From Yaniella halotolerans DSM 15476 (GTDB lineage Bacteria; Actinomycetota; Actinomycetes; Actinomycetales; Micrococcaceae): 64,000 bases of DNA. Positions 45,102 to 54,172 of the stretch are shown piece after piece. The notes under the pieces were generated by a model. It saw only the letters and a program-made list of their open reading frames with translations. It did not search any database and was not told the origin of the DNA. Position numbers and translations under genes: made by a program. The stretch is taken from NCBI RefSeq assembly GCF_000420805.1, contig NZ_ATVQ01000001.1:1054001-1118000 (forward strand), read 5' to 3'. The first letter of the stretch is position 1; the number at the start of each line of letters is the position of its first letter.

Positions 45102-46385
45102 ATGTCTCGCACACAATCGATCGGCGGTTGTCCCGTCGCACACGAAGCCAGTGCACCAGCCGACCATCATGGCTACGAGCCGTTCAATCAAGATGACCCA
45201 TTTCCTGCATACGCGAAAATGCGTCATGAACAGCCGGTCATGTTTGATGACCGCACCAATCTTTACGTAGTTTCCGCTTATGACGACGTCAAAGCCGTCT
45301 TCGAAGACTGGGAGACCTTCTCCTCAGAAAATGCGCAAGCACCGGTCCGTTCCCGTGGACCTCAGGCCACCCAGATCATGAATGATGGCGGCTTCACCGT
45401 CTACTCCGGACTCTCCGCCCGCCGTCCTCCGGAGCACACACGGATCCGTGCCGTCGCACAGAAAGCTTTCACACCTCGTCGCTTCAAAGTACTGGAGCCG
45501 ATGATCCGCGACAACGTCAAAGCTTCTATCCAAGACATGCTGGCCAAAGATACGCCACATGCCGACATTGTCAGCGAAGTTGCATACAGCCTGCCAACCA
45601 TCACGATCCTCACCCTGATCGGTGAATCCACCGACCCTGAAACGATCGACCAGTACAAACGGTGGTCAGACTCGCGTGGGGCCATGACCTGGTCAAACCT
45701 GAGCGACGAGGAGCAAATTCCGCACGCCCACAACCTCGTGGAATATTGGGCTCGCTGCCGCGAACTGGTCGCCCAAGCCCATGAAGAAGGCGGCGACAAC
45801 CTGACCGCTGACATGGTTCGCGACCAAGAAGCAGGCGCAGAAATTGACGATCATGAGATCGCCTCGTTGCTCTACTCCCTGCTCTTCGCCGGTCACGAGA
45901 CCACCACGACACTGATTTCCAATGCGGTGCGGGTGTTGCTCAGCCACCGCGATCAGTGGAAAACCATTGTGGAGGAACCCAAGAAAATTTCGAAAGCCAT
46001 CGACGAAGTCCTCCGGTACGCAGGATCGATTGTCGGTTGGCGGCGCAAAGCACTCAAAGATGCTGAAGTCGGCGGTGTCCCGATCCCAGAAGGCGCAGAA
46101 CTCCTCCTGCTCATGGGGTCAGCCAACCGCGACGAGACACGCTTCGATGATGGTGAGTCCTTCGACATCTCTCGGAGCAACGCGCGCGAGCACCTGTCCT
46201 TTGGTTTCGGCATTCACTACTGCCTGGGCAATATGCTCGCAAAACTGCAAACCAAAATTGCACTCGAAGAACTCTCGAGCGCCATCCCGTCCCTGGAATT
46301 AGATGAACCAGAGGGCATCCCGTTTCGCGAAAACATTTCCATGCGAATCCCCGAACACGTCCATGTGACCTGGAATGAGGCCTAG
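45102..46385 (+). CDS. creJ: Cytochrome P450 (CreJ-like, acting on aryl phosphates)
   Basis: 427 residues from the ATG at 45102 with AAAGGAG before it; earlier in-frame ATGs lack support. Features: I-helix AGHETT (263-268), ExxR in DEVLRY, and heme loop FGFGIHYCLG with Cys374. Soluble bacterial class I size. In C. glutamicum, CreJ with ferredoxin CreF and reductase CreE oxidises the methyl group of 4-methylphenyl phosphate, the phosphate serving as a temporary anchoring group. The same eight genes in the same order follow here, which supports the assignment more than the P450 sequence alone does. Confidence 0.85.
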   Translation: MSRTQSIGGCPVAHEASAPADHHGYEPFNQDDPFPAYAKMRHEQPVMFDDRTNLYVVSAYDDVKAVFEDWETFSSENAQAPVRSRGPQATQIMNDGGFTVYSGLSARRPPEHTRIRAVAQKAFTPRRFKVLEPMIRDNVKASIQDMLAKDTPHADIVSEVAYSLPTITILTLIGESTDPETIDQYKRWSDSRGAMTWSNLSDEEQIPHAHNLVEYWARCRELVAQAHEEGGDNLTADMVRDQEAGAEIDDHEIASLLYSLLFAGHETTTTLISNAVRVLLSHRDQWKTIVEEPKKISKAIDEVLRYAGSIVGWRRKALKDAEVGGVPIPEGAELLLLMGSANRDETRFDDGESFDISRSNAREHLSFGFGIHYCLGNMLAKLQTKIALEELSSAIPSLELDEPEGIPFRENISMRIPEHVHVTWNEA

Positions 46386-46389
46386 AACC

Positions 46390-47478
46390 ATGACGAATGC
46401 ATTTATCGAGCACTTCGATGACGGCATCGAGCCTAAGCTTGAAACCCTTGGTGGCAAAGGCGCTTCGTTAGTCACCATGACCGCAGCGGGCATGCCTGTA
46501 CCACCCGGTTTTGTCATTACCACCGCTGCCTTCGACGCTTTTATCGGCACCTCCCTGATCGCACAGATCAATGAACTCCTGGAATCGGTGGATGTCGACG
46601 ACGTTGCCGACGTTGATGAGATCAGCGCCAAGATTCGTGGGCTCATCCTGGAATGTCCGGTACCGGATGACGTGCGCGAGGCCACCCATACCGCCTACAA
46701 CCGGCTTCAGGCCCAATTCGAACAGCAGGTGCCGGTTGCTGTTCGGTCGTCTGCAACGGCCGAAGACTTACCGGATGCATCGTTTGCAGGCCAGCAAGAT
46801 ACCTACTTGTGGCTCAACGGCTACGACGCCGTGACCGAACACATCCGCCTGTGCTGGGCATCGCTGTTCACGTCCCGGGCGATTCTCTACCGTTTGAAAA
46901 ATGACATCCCGAATGACGGATTGTCCATGGCGGTTGTGGTTCAGAAAATGGTCAATTCCTCCGCTGCCGGAGTTGCGATGACACTGGACCCAACCAACGG
47001 GGACCGTTCCAAGATCACGGTAGATGCTTCCTACGGCGTAGGCGAGACGGTGGTCTCGGGCACCGTCACACCGGATAATATCCAGCTCGACAAAGTCACC
47101 TTGGACATCGTCTCCGAGCACATTGGGGAGAAACACGTTGAGCTGATCCCCGATGTGACGACTAATAGCCTGATCGAACGCGAAGTAGATGCCGATCGTC
47201 GTGCGGTCCGCAGTCTGACCGATGAACAGTTGACCGCTGTTGCTCAACTGGCCAAGCGAGCCGAGAAACACTACGGCACCCCCCAGGATATCGAGTGGTC
47301 GGTGGATGCAGATCTGCCAGACGGTGAAAACATCCTGCTGTTGCAGTCCCGCCCAGAAACCGTTCATTCATCCAAGAAACCCGCAGCAAAGCCCGCTGCC
47401 ACAAGCGGCGGATTTGCGGCCTCGCTGGGTATCGGTTCCTCCATTTCCTCTATGACCGCCTCGTTCTTGAAATCTTGA
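46390..47478 (+). CDS. creI: Aryl-phosphate synthase ATP-binding subunit (PEP-synthase N-domain-like, CreI)
   Basis: About 362 residues (ATG at 46390 after GAGG; an ATG at 46375 overlaps creJ). Equivalent to the ATP-grasp half of PEP synthase/pyruvate phosphate dikinase: LGGKGASLVTMTAAGMPVPP, a block with VAVRSSATAEDLPDASFAGQQ (Arg and Ser nucleotide contacts), ASYGVGETVVSG, and IEWSVDADL followed by LLQSRPET. It lacks the swivelling His domain, which is encoded by the next gene. Known analogues, CreHI and phenylphosphate synthase, use this split to phosphorylate a phenol at ATP's expense. Confidence 0.85.
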   Translation: MTNAFIEHFDDGIEPKLETLGGKGASLVTMTAAGMPVPPGFVITTAAFDAFIGTSLIAQINELLESVDVDDVADVDEISAKIRGLILECPVPDDVREATHTAYNRLQAQFEQQVPVAVRSSATAEDLPDASFAGQQDTYLWLNGYDAVTEHIRLCWASLFTSRAILYRLKNDIPNDGLSMAVVVQKMVNSSAAGVAMTLDPTNGDRSKITVDASYGVGETVVSGTVTPDNIQLDKVTLDIVSEHIGEKHVELIPDVTTNSLIEREVDADRRAVRSLTDEQLTAVAQLAKRAEKHYGTPQDIEWSVDADLPDGENILLLQSRPETVHSSKKPAAKPAATSGGFAASLGIGSSISSMTASFLKS

Positions 47479-47492
47479 AAGGCACATCTCCC

Positions 47493-49361
47493 ATGACTAT
47501 GAAATCGTTTCCAAAACCGTCTGAGTTACCGGTCCCGGAAGGTGCCGAAGGCTGGGAAGACATCTACCCGTACTATTTGGTGTTCCAGGATGAGTTGAAA
47601 GAACAGGAAGACGAAAAGTTCTGGTTCTGTGATTCCCAGCACTGGCCCACCGTTTTCAAACCTTTCGAAACCATCGGCGGCGAATTCGCGGTCAAGTGCC
47701 TGGGCCAGTACAACGCCCGACACCTGATGATCCCCACTGCCAAGGGCATCGATTTTCGAGTCCACCTTGGCTACCTGTACATGTCCCCCATACCGGTTCC
47801 AGGCGAAGAAGTTGCCGAGCGCATTGAAGACTTCGAGGCACGGGTCGGCCACTATTTTGCCAACTGGGAAGACCTCCTGGCCCAGTGGCACACCAAGGTC
47901 AAAAACACCATTGCCGAGATCGAGGCGCTCGACTTCTCTCCGCTGCCGGAGAAGGTCCCTTTTGAAGACATCACATCGGGCAAGGCGATGGATGGTTCCG
48001 AACGGCTCATGGAAAACTATGATCGCCTCATCCAGTTGACCTATCAGAACTGGCAGTACCACTTCGAGTTCCTCAATCTGGGCTATATCGCCTACCTGGA
48101 TTTCTTTAACTTCTGTAAAGAGGCGTTCCCCAATATCCCAGACCAGTCGATCGCAGCCATGGTCCAGGGTGTTGATATGGAGCTCTTCCGCCCGGACGAC
48201 GAGCTCAAGCACCTGGCCAAAACTGCCGTCGAACTCAACCTACAGTCGGCCTTTGACCAGACCCATGACGCCGATGCCACACTCGACGCCATCGCCAATA
48301 TGGACGGTGGACAGCAGTGGCTCGAGCAGTGGAAACAAGCTCAAGATCCGTGGTTCAACTTCACCATCGGCAACGGTTTCTACGGTCACGATAAATACTG
48401 GATCGAACACCTCGACATTCCGCTGGGCTTTATTGCCGACTACATTCGCCGACTAGATAACGGCGACGATATTATGCGCCCAACCCAGCGCCTCATCGTC
48501 GAAAAAGAACGGATCGTCGAAGAATATCGCGACCTCCTCGATGCGGAAGCTCAGCAAGTGTTCGAGTCCAAACGTCAGCTGGCCGTCACCGCCTACCCGT
48601 ACGTAGAAAACCACAACTTCTACATCGAGCACTGGACCATGGGCGTCTTCTGGCGCAAAGTCCGCGAACTTGGCACCATGCTGGCCGACCTGGGCCTCTG
48701 GGAAACCGCCGACGACATGCTGTATCTCAATCGCAATGAGATCCGCGATGTCCTCTTCGACGTCGTCATGTTCCACGGCGTCGGTGCTAAGGCTCCGATC
48801 GGTGCTGTGAAGTGGCCAAAGGAAATTGAACGCCGCCGCAAGATCGTCGATGCGCTCAAAACTGCACGTCCAGCTCCGGCGCTGAATACTCCGCCCGAGT
48901 CGATCACCGAACCGTTTACCCGCATGCTGTGGGGTATCACAACCGAGCAGGTCAACCAGTGGCTCGCTGGCGACGACGAGGACGCAAGCCAGCTCAAAGG
49001 TATGGCTGCATCCCCCGGAAAAGTCGAAGGCACCGCTCGAGTGATCATGCACGCCGATGAGCTCTCGGAGATTCAACCCGGTGAGATTCTGGTCGCACCG
49101 ATTACTGCCCCGAGTTGGGGTCCGATCTTCGGCAAGATCAAGGCGACCGTCACCGATATCGGCGGGATGATGAGCCACGCAGCCATCGTGTGTCGAGAAT
49201 ACGACCTGCCCGCGGTGACGGGTACCGGCAACGCCTCGACCACCATCAAAACCGGTGACCAGCTCATCGTCGATGGCGGCAAAGGCACCGTGGAAATCGT
49301 TTCCGGCGACAAACCAACACAGGTTTCCGGTCCGGGCGCGCATTCCCACGCCACCGCCTAA
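47493..49361 (+). CDS. creH: Aryl-phosphate synthase catalytic subunit (PEP-utilising His domain, CreH)
   Basis: About 622 residues from the ATG at 47493; the frame also has a TTG overlapping creI. The long N-terminal and central part (to about 490) has no PEP-synthase likeness and resembles the phenol-binding subunit of phenylphosphate synthase-type enzymes. The C-terminal 100 residues are the PEP-utilising mobile domain: GMAASPGKVEGTARVI, then GGMMSHAAIVCREYDLPAVTG with the phospho-carrier His at about 562. Phosphate moves from ATP on the CreI subunit to this His and then to the phenolic oxygen. Confidence 0.85.
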   Translation: MTMKSFPKPSELPVPEGAEGWEDIYPYYLVFQDELKEQEDEKFWFCDSQHWPTVFKPFETIGGEFAVKCLGQYNARHLMIPTAKGIDFRVHLGYLYMSPIPVPGEEVAERIEDFEARVGHYFANWEDLLAQWHTKVKNTIAEIEALDFSPLPEKVPFEDITSGKAMDGSERLMENYDRLIQLTYQNWQYHFEFLNLGYIAYLDFFNFCKEAFPNIPDQSIAAMVQGVDMELFRPDDELKHLAKTAVELNLQSAFDQTHDADATLDAIANMDGGQQWLEQWKQAQDPWFNFTIGNGFYGHDKYWIEHLDIPLGFIADYIRRLDNGDDIMRPTQRLIVEKERIVEEYRDLLDAEAQQVFESKRQLAVTAYPYVENHNFYIEHWTMGVFWRKVRELGTMLADLGLWETADDMLYLNRNEIRDVLFDVVMFHGVGAKAPIGAVKWPKEIERRRKIVDALKTARPAPALNTPPESITEPFTRMLWGITTEQVNQWLAGDDEDASQLKGMAASPGKVEGTARVIMHADELSEIQPGEILVAPITAPSWGPIFGKIKATVTDIGGMMSHAAIVCREYDLPAVTGTGNASTTIKTGDQLIVDGGKGTVEIVSGDKPTQVSGPGAHSHATA

Positions 49362-49400
49362 CTGAACCAAACTGACTGACCACTTCGAAAGGTAGACCCC

Positions 49401-50195
49401 GTGGTTGAAACACCTGAGACCTCAGACCTGCACCAGTCCTCCGGTGGTCTGGGCACCGTGGTCATCACCGGTGCAGCCGGCGGGCTTGGTCGAGCCTTTG
49501 CGCTTGGTTTCGCCCGCCGGGGGTACCCGGTTGCCGCAGTGGATATCGCTCCCGACGGCATTGAAGAAACCGTGCAAGCAGTGACCGAAGCGAACGGTAC
49601 CGCTGCCGGATTCACCGCCGATGTCACCGATACCGCTTCAACGAACTCGATGGCCCAACAGGTCAACGAATACGCTCAATCACTGGGCACAACCGTCCAC
49701 GCTGTCGTCAATAACGCCGCGATTTACGCGACCATCAACCGCAGCTCATTCGAGGACATCGACCCGGATGAATGGGACAAGGTGCTCGGGGTCAATCTCA
49801 AAGGGCCCTGGATGGTCACCCGGGCGTTCAGCCCCTACCTGACAGCCGGTGCCAAGGTGATCAACCTAGCCAGTGCAACCGTGTACTCCGGTTCAGAACA
49901 GTGGGCCCACTACGTGGCATCCAAAGCCGGCGTCATCGGACTCACCCGTGTGCTGGCCAAAGAGCTGGGACACCGCGACATCAACGTCAATACCATCGCC
50001 CCGGGCTTCACGCTCACCGAAGCAAGCTACGGACTCATGGATGATGCCGCGTCTTACGGAGTACAGCGCGGGGCGCTCAAACGCGCGTCCCAACCCGACG
50101 ACATTGTCGGCGCAGCACTCTTTTTGGCAGGCCCGGATTCGTCGTTCGTCACTGGACAGACCATCGTCGTCGACGGTGGCCGCCAATTTATCTAG
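49401..50195 (+). CDS. creG: SDR alcohol dehydrogenase (CreG-like)
   Basis: 264 residues, GTG start with AAAGG upstream. Classical SDR: TGAAGGLGRAFALG (about 20-33), NNAA, catalytic Ser in NLASATVYSG, YVASK (Tyr, Lys), and PGFTLTEASY. The C-terminal SSFVTGQTIVVDGG is standard. In the cre pathway CreG oxidises 4-hydroxybenzyl alcohol to the aldehyde. Asp in VAAVDIAPDG at the end of strand 2 indicates NAD preference. 40 bases after creH. Confidence 0.85.
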   Translation: MVETPETSDLHQSSGGLGTVVITGAAGGLGRAFALGFARRGYPVAAVDIAPDGIEETVQAVTEANGTAAGFTADVTDTASTNSMAQQVNEYAQSLGTTVHAVVNNAAIYATINRSSFEDIDPDEWDKVLGVNLKGPWMVTRAFSPYLTAGAKVINLASATVYSGSEQWAHYVASKAGVIGLTRVLAKELGHRDINVNTIAPGFTLTEASYGLMDDAASYGVQRGALKRASQPDDIVGAALFLAGPDSSFVTGQTIVVDGGRQFI

Positions 50196-50204
50196 GAGAA
50201 CTTC

Positions 50205-50525
50205 ATGTCAACAGTACATTTCACAGATTACGAAGGAAACACCACCTCGTTGGACGCAAACGAAGGCGATTCGGTGATGGAAACTGCAGTCCGCAACGGA
50301 CTGGAAGGCATCGTTGCCGAATGTGGCGGTTCACTCTCGTGTGCAACCTGTCATGTCTTTCTCGATGAGGCTGACGCCGACAAGGTACCGCCCATGTCTG
50401 AGATGGAAGACGAAATGCTCTACGGCACGACCGAAGACCGTGAGGACAACTCTCGACTGTCGTGCCAGCTCAAACTCGGTGCCGATACCGAGGTACATGT
50501 CACGACCCCAGAAACTCAGGTGTAA
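50205..50525 (+). CDS. creF: 2Fe-2S ferredoxin (CreF-like)
   Basis: 106 residues, adrenodoxin/putidaredoxin type. Cluster cysteines C40-x5-C46-x2-C49 and C87 in ECGGSLSCATCHVF and LSCQLKLG. It carries electrons from the FAD reductase encoded three bases downstream to the P450. GGAG precedes the ATG. Confidence 0.9.
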   Translation: MSTVHFTDYEGNTTSLDANEGDSVMETAVRNGLEGIVAECGGSLSCATCHVFLDEADADKVPPMSEMEDEMLYGTTEDREDNSRLSCQLKLGADTEVHVTTPETQV

Positions 50526-50528
50526 GTC

Positions 50529-51845
50529 ATGACCGTGTCCACAGATCAGCAAACCGTTCCCTCATACGCCGGTGCCCAAGCCCCAGCGGCCGATCAGGCT
50601 ACCGGCCTGTTGATCATCGGAGCTTCCCAATCCGGCGTCCAACTGGCCATCTCACTGCGAGCGCTGGGCTTCGATGACCACATCACGCTGCTCGGCGATG
50701 AGGACCACCGACCGTACCAGCGTCCTGCCCTATCCAAAGAGTATCTGCAGGGCAAGGTCGGTTCCGAGTCCTTGATTTTCCGCACCAACGAGTACTGGAT
50801 CGATCACAACATCACGCTGATCAAAAACGAGCGGATCGATGACATTCAGCGCGACCAACAGCACCCGGGCGCCGGTATTGCCTATGGCCGCTCAGGTGCG
50901 ACCTACCCATACCGTCGACTGGCTTTGACCGTTGGTGCAAGCCCGCGACGCCTCGAGGTGGCCGGCGGCAACCTGCCGGGGGTGGTGTACCTTCGCAACG
51001 CCGACGATGCCATTGAACTCAAAGCACTCGTGCCCGAAGCCAAAGACGTGGTCGTGGTCGGCGGCGGGTTCATCGGTCTAGAAGCCGCATCATCCCTACA
51101 CGAACTCGGCAAAAACGTCACGGTCTTAGAACACGGACCGAAACTTATCGGCCGTGCCGTCGGGGAACAAACCAGTCAGTACTTCCTCAACCAACATCGA
51201 CACCGGGGCCTGGATATCCGGCTCGAAGCACAGATCGATGAGATCCTGGCCGATGACAACGGCGACGTCAAAGCAGTCCGTCTGACCAACGGCGAAGAAG
51301 TTGCTGCCCAGATTGTGCTCATCGGTATCGGGGTGGTCCCCAATACCCAGCTTGCCGATATCCTCGGGCTCGAAATCAACAACGGGATCGTCGTCAACGC
51401 ACACGCCCTGGCCTCTGATGGCAACACCATCGTGGCCGGCGACGTCGCCAATATGCCCAATCCGGTACCCGGCTCCCCCACCAACGAGCGGATCCGCATG
51501 GAATCCGTCAACAACGCGATCGAGCACGCCAAAGTTGCGGCCTATTCGCTGATGGGCAGATCCGAAGAATACGCCGGCATTCCGTGGTTCTGGTCGAATC
51601 AAGCAGATATCAAACTACAAATTGCTGGCCTATCCACCGGATTCGATCAAACCGTGGTCCGTGACGATACCAACCGCGGAAAATTCAGTGTGCTGTACTA
51701 CCGCGACGGCCAAATTATTGCCGCCGACTGTGCGAATGCCCCACTGGATTTCATGGCGGTCAAACAAGCACTGGGTAAAGGCAAGAACATCGACCCAGAA
51801 GCAGCAGCCGAGGTTTCGACCATGCTGAAAACGCTGATCGCCTAA
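50529..51845 (+). CDS. creE: FAD-dependent ferredoxin reductase (CreE-like)
   Basis: 438 residues. The FAD motif is GLLIIGASQSGVQLAISL (about 26-43), with GASQSG instead of the usual GAGxAG. YQRPALSKEYLQG is the family's conserved loop, the NAD motif is VVVVGGGFIGLEAASSL (about 175), and VAGDVAN plus WFWSNQADIKLQIAG lie near the C-terminus. Putidaredoxin-reductase type. Transfers electrons from NAD(P)H to CreF. The frame begins three bases after creF ends. Confidence 0.9.
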   Translation: MTVSTDQQTVPSYAGAQAPAADQATGLLIIGASQSGVQLAISLRALGFDDHITLLGDEDHRPYQRPALSKEYLQGKVGSESLIFRTNEYWIDHNITLIKNERIDDIQRDQQHPGAGIAYGRSGATYPYRRLALTVGASPRRLEVAGGNLPGVVYLRNADDAIELKALVPEAKDVVVVGGGFIGLEAASSLHELGKNVTVLEHGPKLIGRAVGEQTSQYFLNQHRHRGLDIRLEAQIDEILADDNGDVKAVRLTNGEEVAAQIVLIGIGVVPNTQLADILGLEINNGIVVNAHALASDGNTIVAGDVANMPNPVPGSPTNERIRMESVNNAIEHAKVAAYSLMGRSEEYAGIPWFWSNQADIKLQIAGLSTGFDQTVVRDDTNRGKFSVLYYRDGQIIAADCANAPLDFMAVKQALGKGKNIDPEAAAEVSTMLKTLIA

Positions 51846-51885
51846 ACCCCACAGACACAGAACACTATTGGAGAAAGTCCAGATC

Positions 51886-52581
51886 ATGTCGACACTACAA
51901 GAGCAAACTGCAGCATTTGCCCAGCAGTATGCGCAGCGGCCCATCCCCGCAGAAGGTCCCATCGACACCAGCCCCATAGACACCACTCCGGATACCGACG
52001 AATTCAATGCCCTATGGCAAACAGTCATCCCAGAAACTCGAGCCCGCGGCAATGATTTTCACCTACCAGTTTCCGTAGCCTACGCCCACCGGCTATGCGA
52101 TGCATACCCGCAAGCAGACCGTGAGCTCGTGCTCGTCGCCACGCTGTTACATGACACCGGCTGGGCCCACGTCGATGAAGACCGCATCATTTCCGAAGGC
52201 TTCCGCGGCGACTGGCGACAAGCAGACATCCGCTATGAACACGAAGTCCAAGGCTGTCTGGTCGCCAGAAGAGTCCTGCCTGACCTCGGCTACTCCGAAG
52301 GCTTTATCGAACGAGTTTGCGCCATCATCGATGGCCATGACACCCGGCAGGAAGCCCACAGCCTCGAAGACGCCCTGATGCGTGACGCTGATCGATCCTG
52401 GCGCTTCGACCGGGTCGGCATCGCACTGGCCTCCGGTTGGTTCGACCAAACCCCCGACTACTACACCGACCGGTTAGAAAACGAAATTATCCCGGAACTC
52501 ATTACCGAAGCAGCCATTGCAATGGCACAGGCTGACCTTGAACGTTCCCGCGACCTCATGAAAACGGGAGTGCTTCGATGA
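51886..52581 (+). CDS. creD: HD-domain phosphohydrolase (CreD-like)
   Basis: About 231 residues from the ATG at 51886. HD-domain metal residues: His59 in NDFHLPVSVAY, His89-Asp90 in LLHDTGWAHVDED, and a later IDGHDTR. In the cre pathway CreD removes the phosphate after methyl oxidation, releasing the hydroxybenzyl product. Overlaps creC by four bases (ATGA). Confidence 0.85.
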   Translation: MSTLQEQTAAFAQQYAQRPIPAEGPIDTSPIDTTPDTDEFNALWQTVIPETRARGNDFHLPVSVAYAHRLCDAYPQADRELVLVATLLHDTGWAHVDEDRIISEGFRGDWRQADIRYEHEVQGCLVARRVLPDLGYSEGFIERVCAIIDGHDTRQEAHSLEDALMRDADRSWRFDRVGIALASGWFDQTPDYYTDRLENEIIPELITEAAIAMAQADLERSRDLMKTGVLR

Positions 52582-54068
52582 CACTTGATACCACTACTCA
52601 CCAGACCCGTGACACCCTCGATCTCCCCTACCGTCACGTTACAACCCACTTCATCAACGGCACCTACCAGCCAAGCCACGGCCAGGACACAATCGAAGTC
52701 ACCGACCCGGCAACAAATACCGTATGGGGCTCGGTGCCCGTGGGAAATCAGGACGACGTAGACGCCGCTGTCAACGCAGCACACACCGCATTCACCACCG
52801 GGCCGTGGGCGGCCACGACACCGACGCAGCGCGCTGAAACGCTGCTGCGCATCGCCGAAGAAATTGAAGCCCGCTCCACCGAACTATCCCTGACCAATAC
52901 CTTGGAAAACGGGTCACCGGTTGCTGAAACTTCCGGTGCCGCTGCCAATGCGGCCAGCATTTTCCGATACTTCGCGACCCTGGCCCCGGAACTAGAAACC
53001 GACGATGTACGACCATTCCCAGCCAGCACCGGTGAGTCACTGGTTCGCAAGGACCCCATTGGCGTCTGTGCCCTCATTGCACCGTGGAACTTTCCGATCA
53101 ACCTGATGGTCACCAAGCTGGCTCCCGCCCTATTGGCAGGCTGCACCGTCGTGATGAAACCAGCCTCCCCTACCCCGTTGTCATTTCGGATCATCGTCGA
53201 CGCCATCACCGCAGCCGGTGTTCCAGACGGAGTGGTCAACCTCGTCACCGGCCCGGGACGCATGGGAGACCTGATGGTCCGCCACCCAAAAGTCGCCAAA
53301 GTAGCCTTCACCGGTTCCACCCCGGTAGGTCGCCACATCGCTGCCGCATGCGGTGAACTGCTTCGACCAGTCACCCTAGAACTCGGTGGAAAATCCAGCG
53401 CCATCGTGATGGAAGACGCCGATCTAGAAGAAATGTCGGCACGACTGATCCGCTCGTGCATGCGCAACACCGGACAAACCTGTTACATCTCCACCCGCAT
53501 CCTGGCCCCGGCATCCCGGTACGAGGACATCGTAGATATGGTCACCGAGACCATTGCCGCTGCACCCCAAGGCGATCCACTCGATCCCGAAACCGTCTTC
53601 GGCCCCTCTGCCAACCTGTCGCAATATAAGTCGGTGCTGGAACATCTGGACTCAGCCAAAGCAGAAGGCGCCCGTGTGACTACCGGTGGTGGGAAAGCCA
53701 CCGGTGAGCTGTCAGACGGGCTCTTCATCCAGCCGACGGTCCTGGCAGATGTGACGCCAGAAATGCGGGTTGCCCGCGAAGAAATCTTCGGTCCTGTTAT
53801 CACGATCATGAAATACACCGACCTTGATGATGCGATCAGCTTGGCCAACAATACAGAGTTTGGGCTCGGCGGCCTTGTCTTTGGTAGTGATCAAGAAAAA
53901 GCACTCGAAGTCGCTGACGCCGTAGACACCGGCAGTGTGGGGATCAACTTCTTCGCATCGAACCACGCAGCACCATTCGGTGGTCGTAACGATTCTGGTT
54001 TAGGTGTCGAATACGGTCCAGAAGGCTTAGCCGCCTACCTGTCCTATAAATCTATCCACCGTCGCTGA
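52578..54068 (+). CDS. creC: Aldehyde dehydrogenase (CreC-like)
   Basis: 496 residues, full-length NAD(P)-dependent aldehyde dehydrogenase. Catalytic Glu268 in LELGGKSS and nucleophile Cys302 in GQTCYIS, exactly the classical spacing. PWNFPINLMVTKLAPALLAG and FTGSTPVGRHIA are cofactor blocks; EIFGPVITI lies near the C-terminus. In the cre pathway it oxidises 4-hydroxybenzaldehyde to 4-hydroxybenzoate. Last gene of the co-directional run. Confidence 0.9.
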   Translation: MTLDTTTHQTRDTLDLPYRHVTTHFINGTYQPSHGQDTIEVTDPATNTVWGSVPVGNQDDVDAAVNAAHTAFTTGPWAATTPTQRAETLLRIAEEIEARSTELSLTNTLENGSPVAETSGAAANAASIFRYFATLAPELETDDVRPFPASTGESLVRKDPIGVCALIAPWNFPINLMVTKLAPALLAGCTVVMKPASPTPLSFRIIVDAITAAGVPDGVVNLVTGPGRMGDLMVRHPKVAKVAFTGSTPVGRHIAAACGELLRPVTLELGGKSSAIVMEDADLEEMSARLIRSCMRNTGQTCYISTRILAPASRYEDIVDMVTETIAAAPQGDPLDPETVFGPSANLSQYKSVLEHLDSAKAEGARVTTGGGKATGELSDGLFIQPTVLADVTPEMRVAREEIFGPVITIMKYTDLDDAISLANNTEFGLGGLVFGSDQEKALEVADAVDTGSVGINFFASNHAAPFGGRNDSGLGVEYGPEGLAAYLSYKSIHRR

Positions 54069-54127
54069 TGGACCCATGTCGAACCCTGGTGCGATGAAAT
54101 CTAGGCGATCACCCACAGCATTTTTAT

Positions 54128-54161
54128 CAAACGGAGATTAGGCTTAACCCATCTCCGTTTG
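54128..54161 (+). promoter_or_regulatory. Perfect 11-bp inverted repeat before mcrB
   Basis: CAAACGGAGAT / ATCTCCGTTTG with a 12-nt spacer, directly followed by the mcrB ribosome site GGAAGG and the GTG start. There is no T-run, so it is not a classic terminator of creC. An operator or a leader hairpin controlling mcrB is more likely. Confidence 0.5.
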
Positions 54162-54172
54162 GAAGGAAATTT

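Noticed and set aside
48453-49370. 305-codon minus-strand frame opposite creH
   Set aside because: Antisense to the conserved phospho-His domain; no independent evidence.
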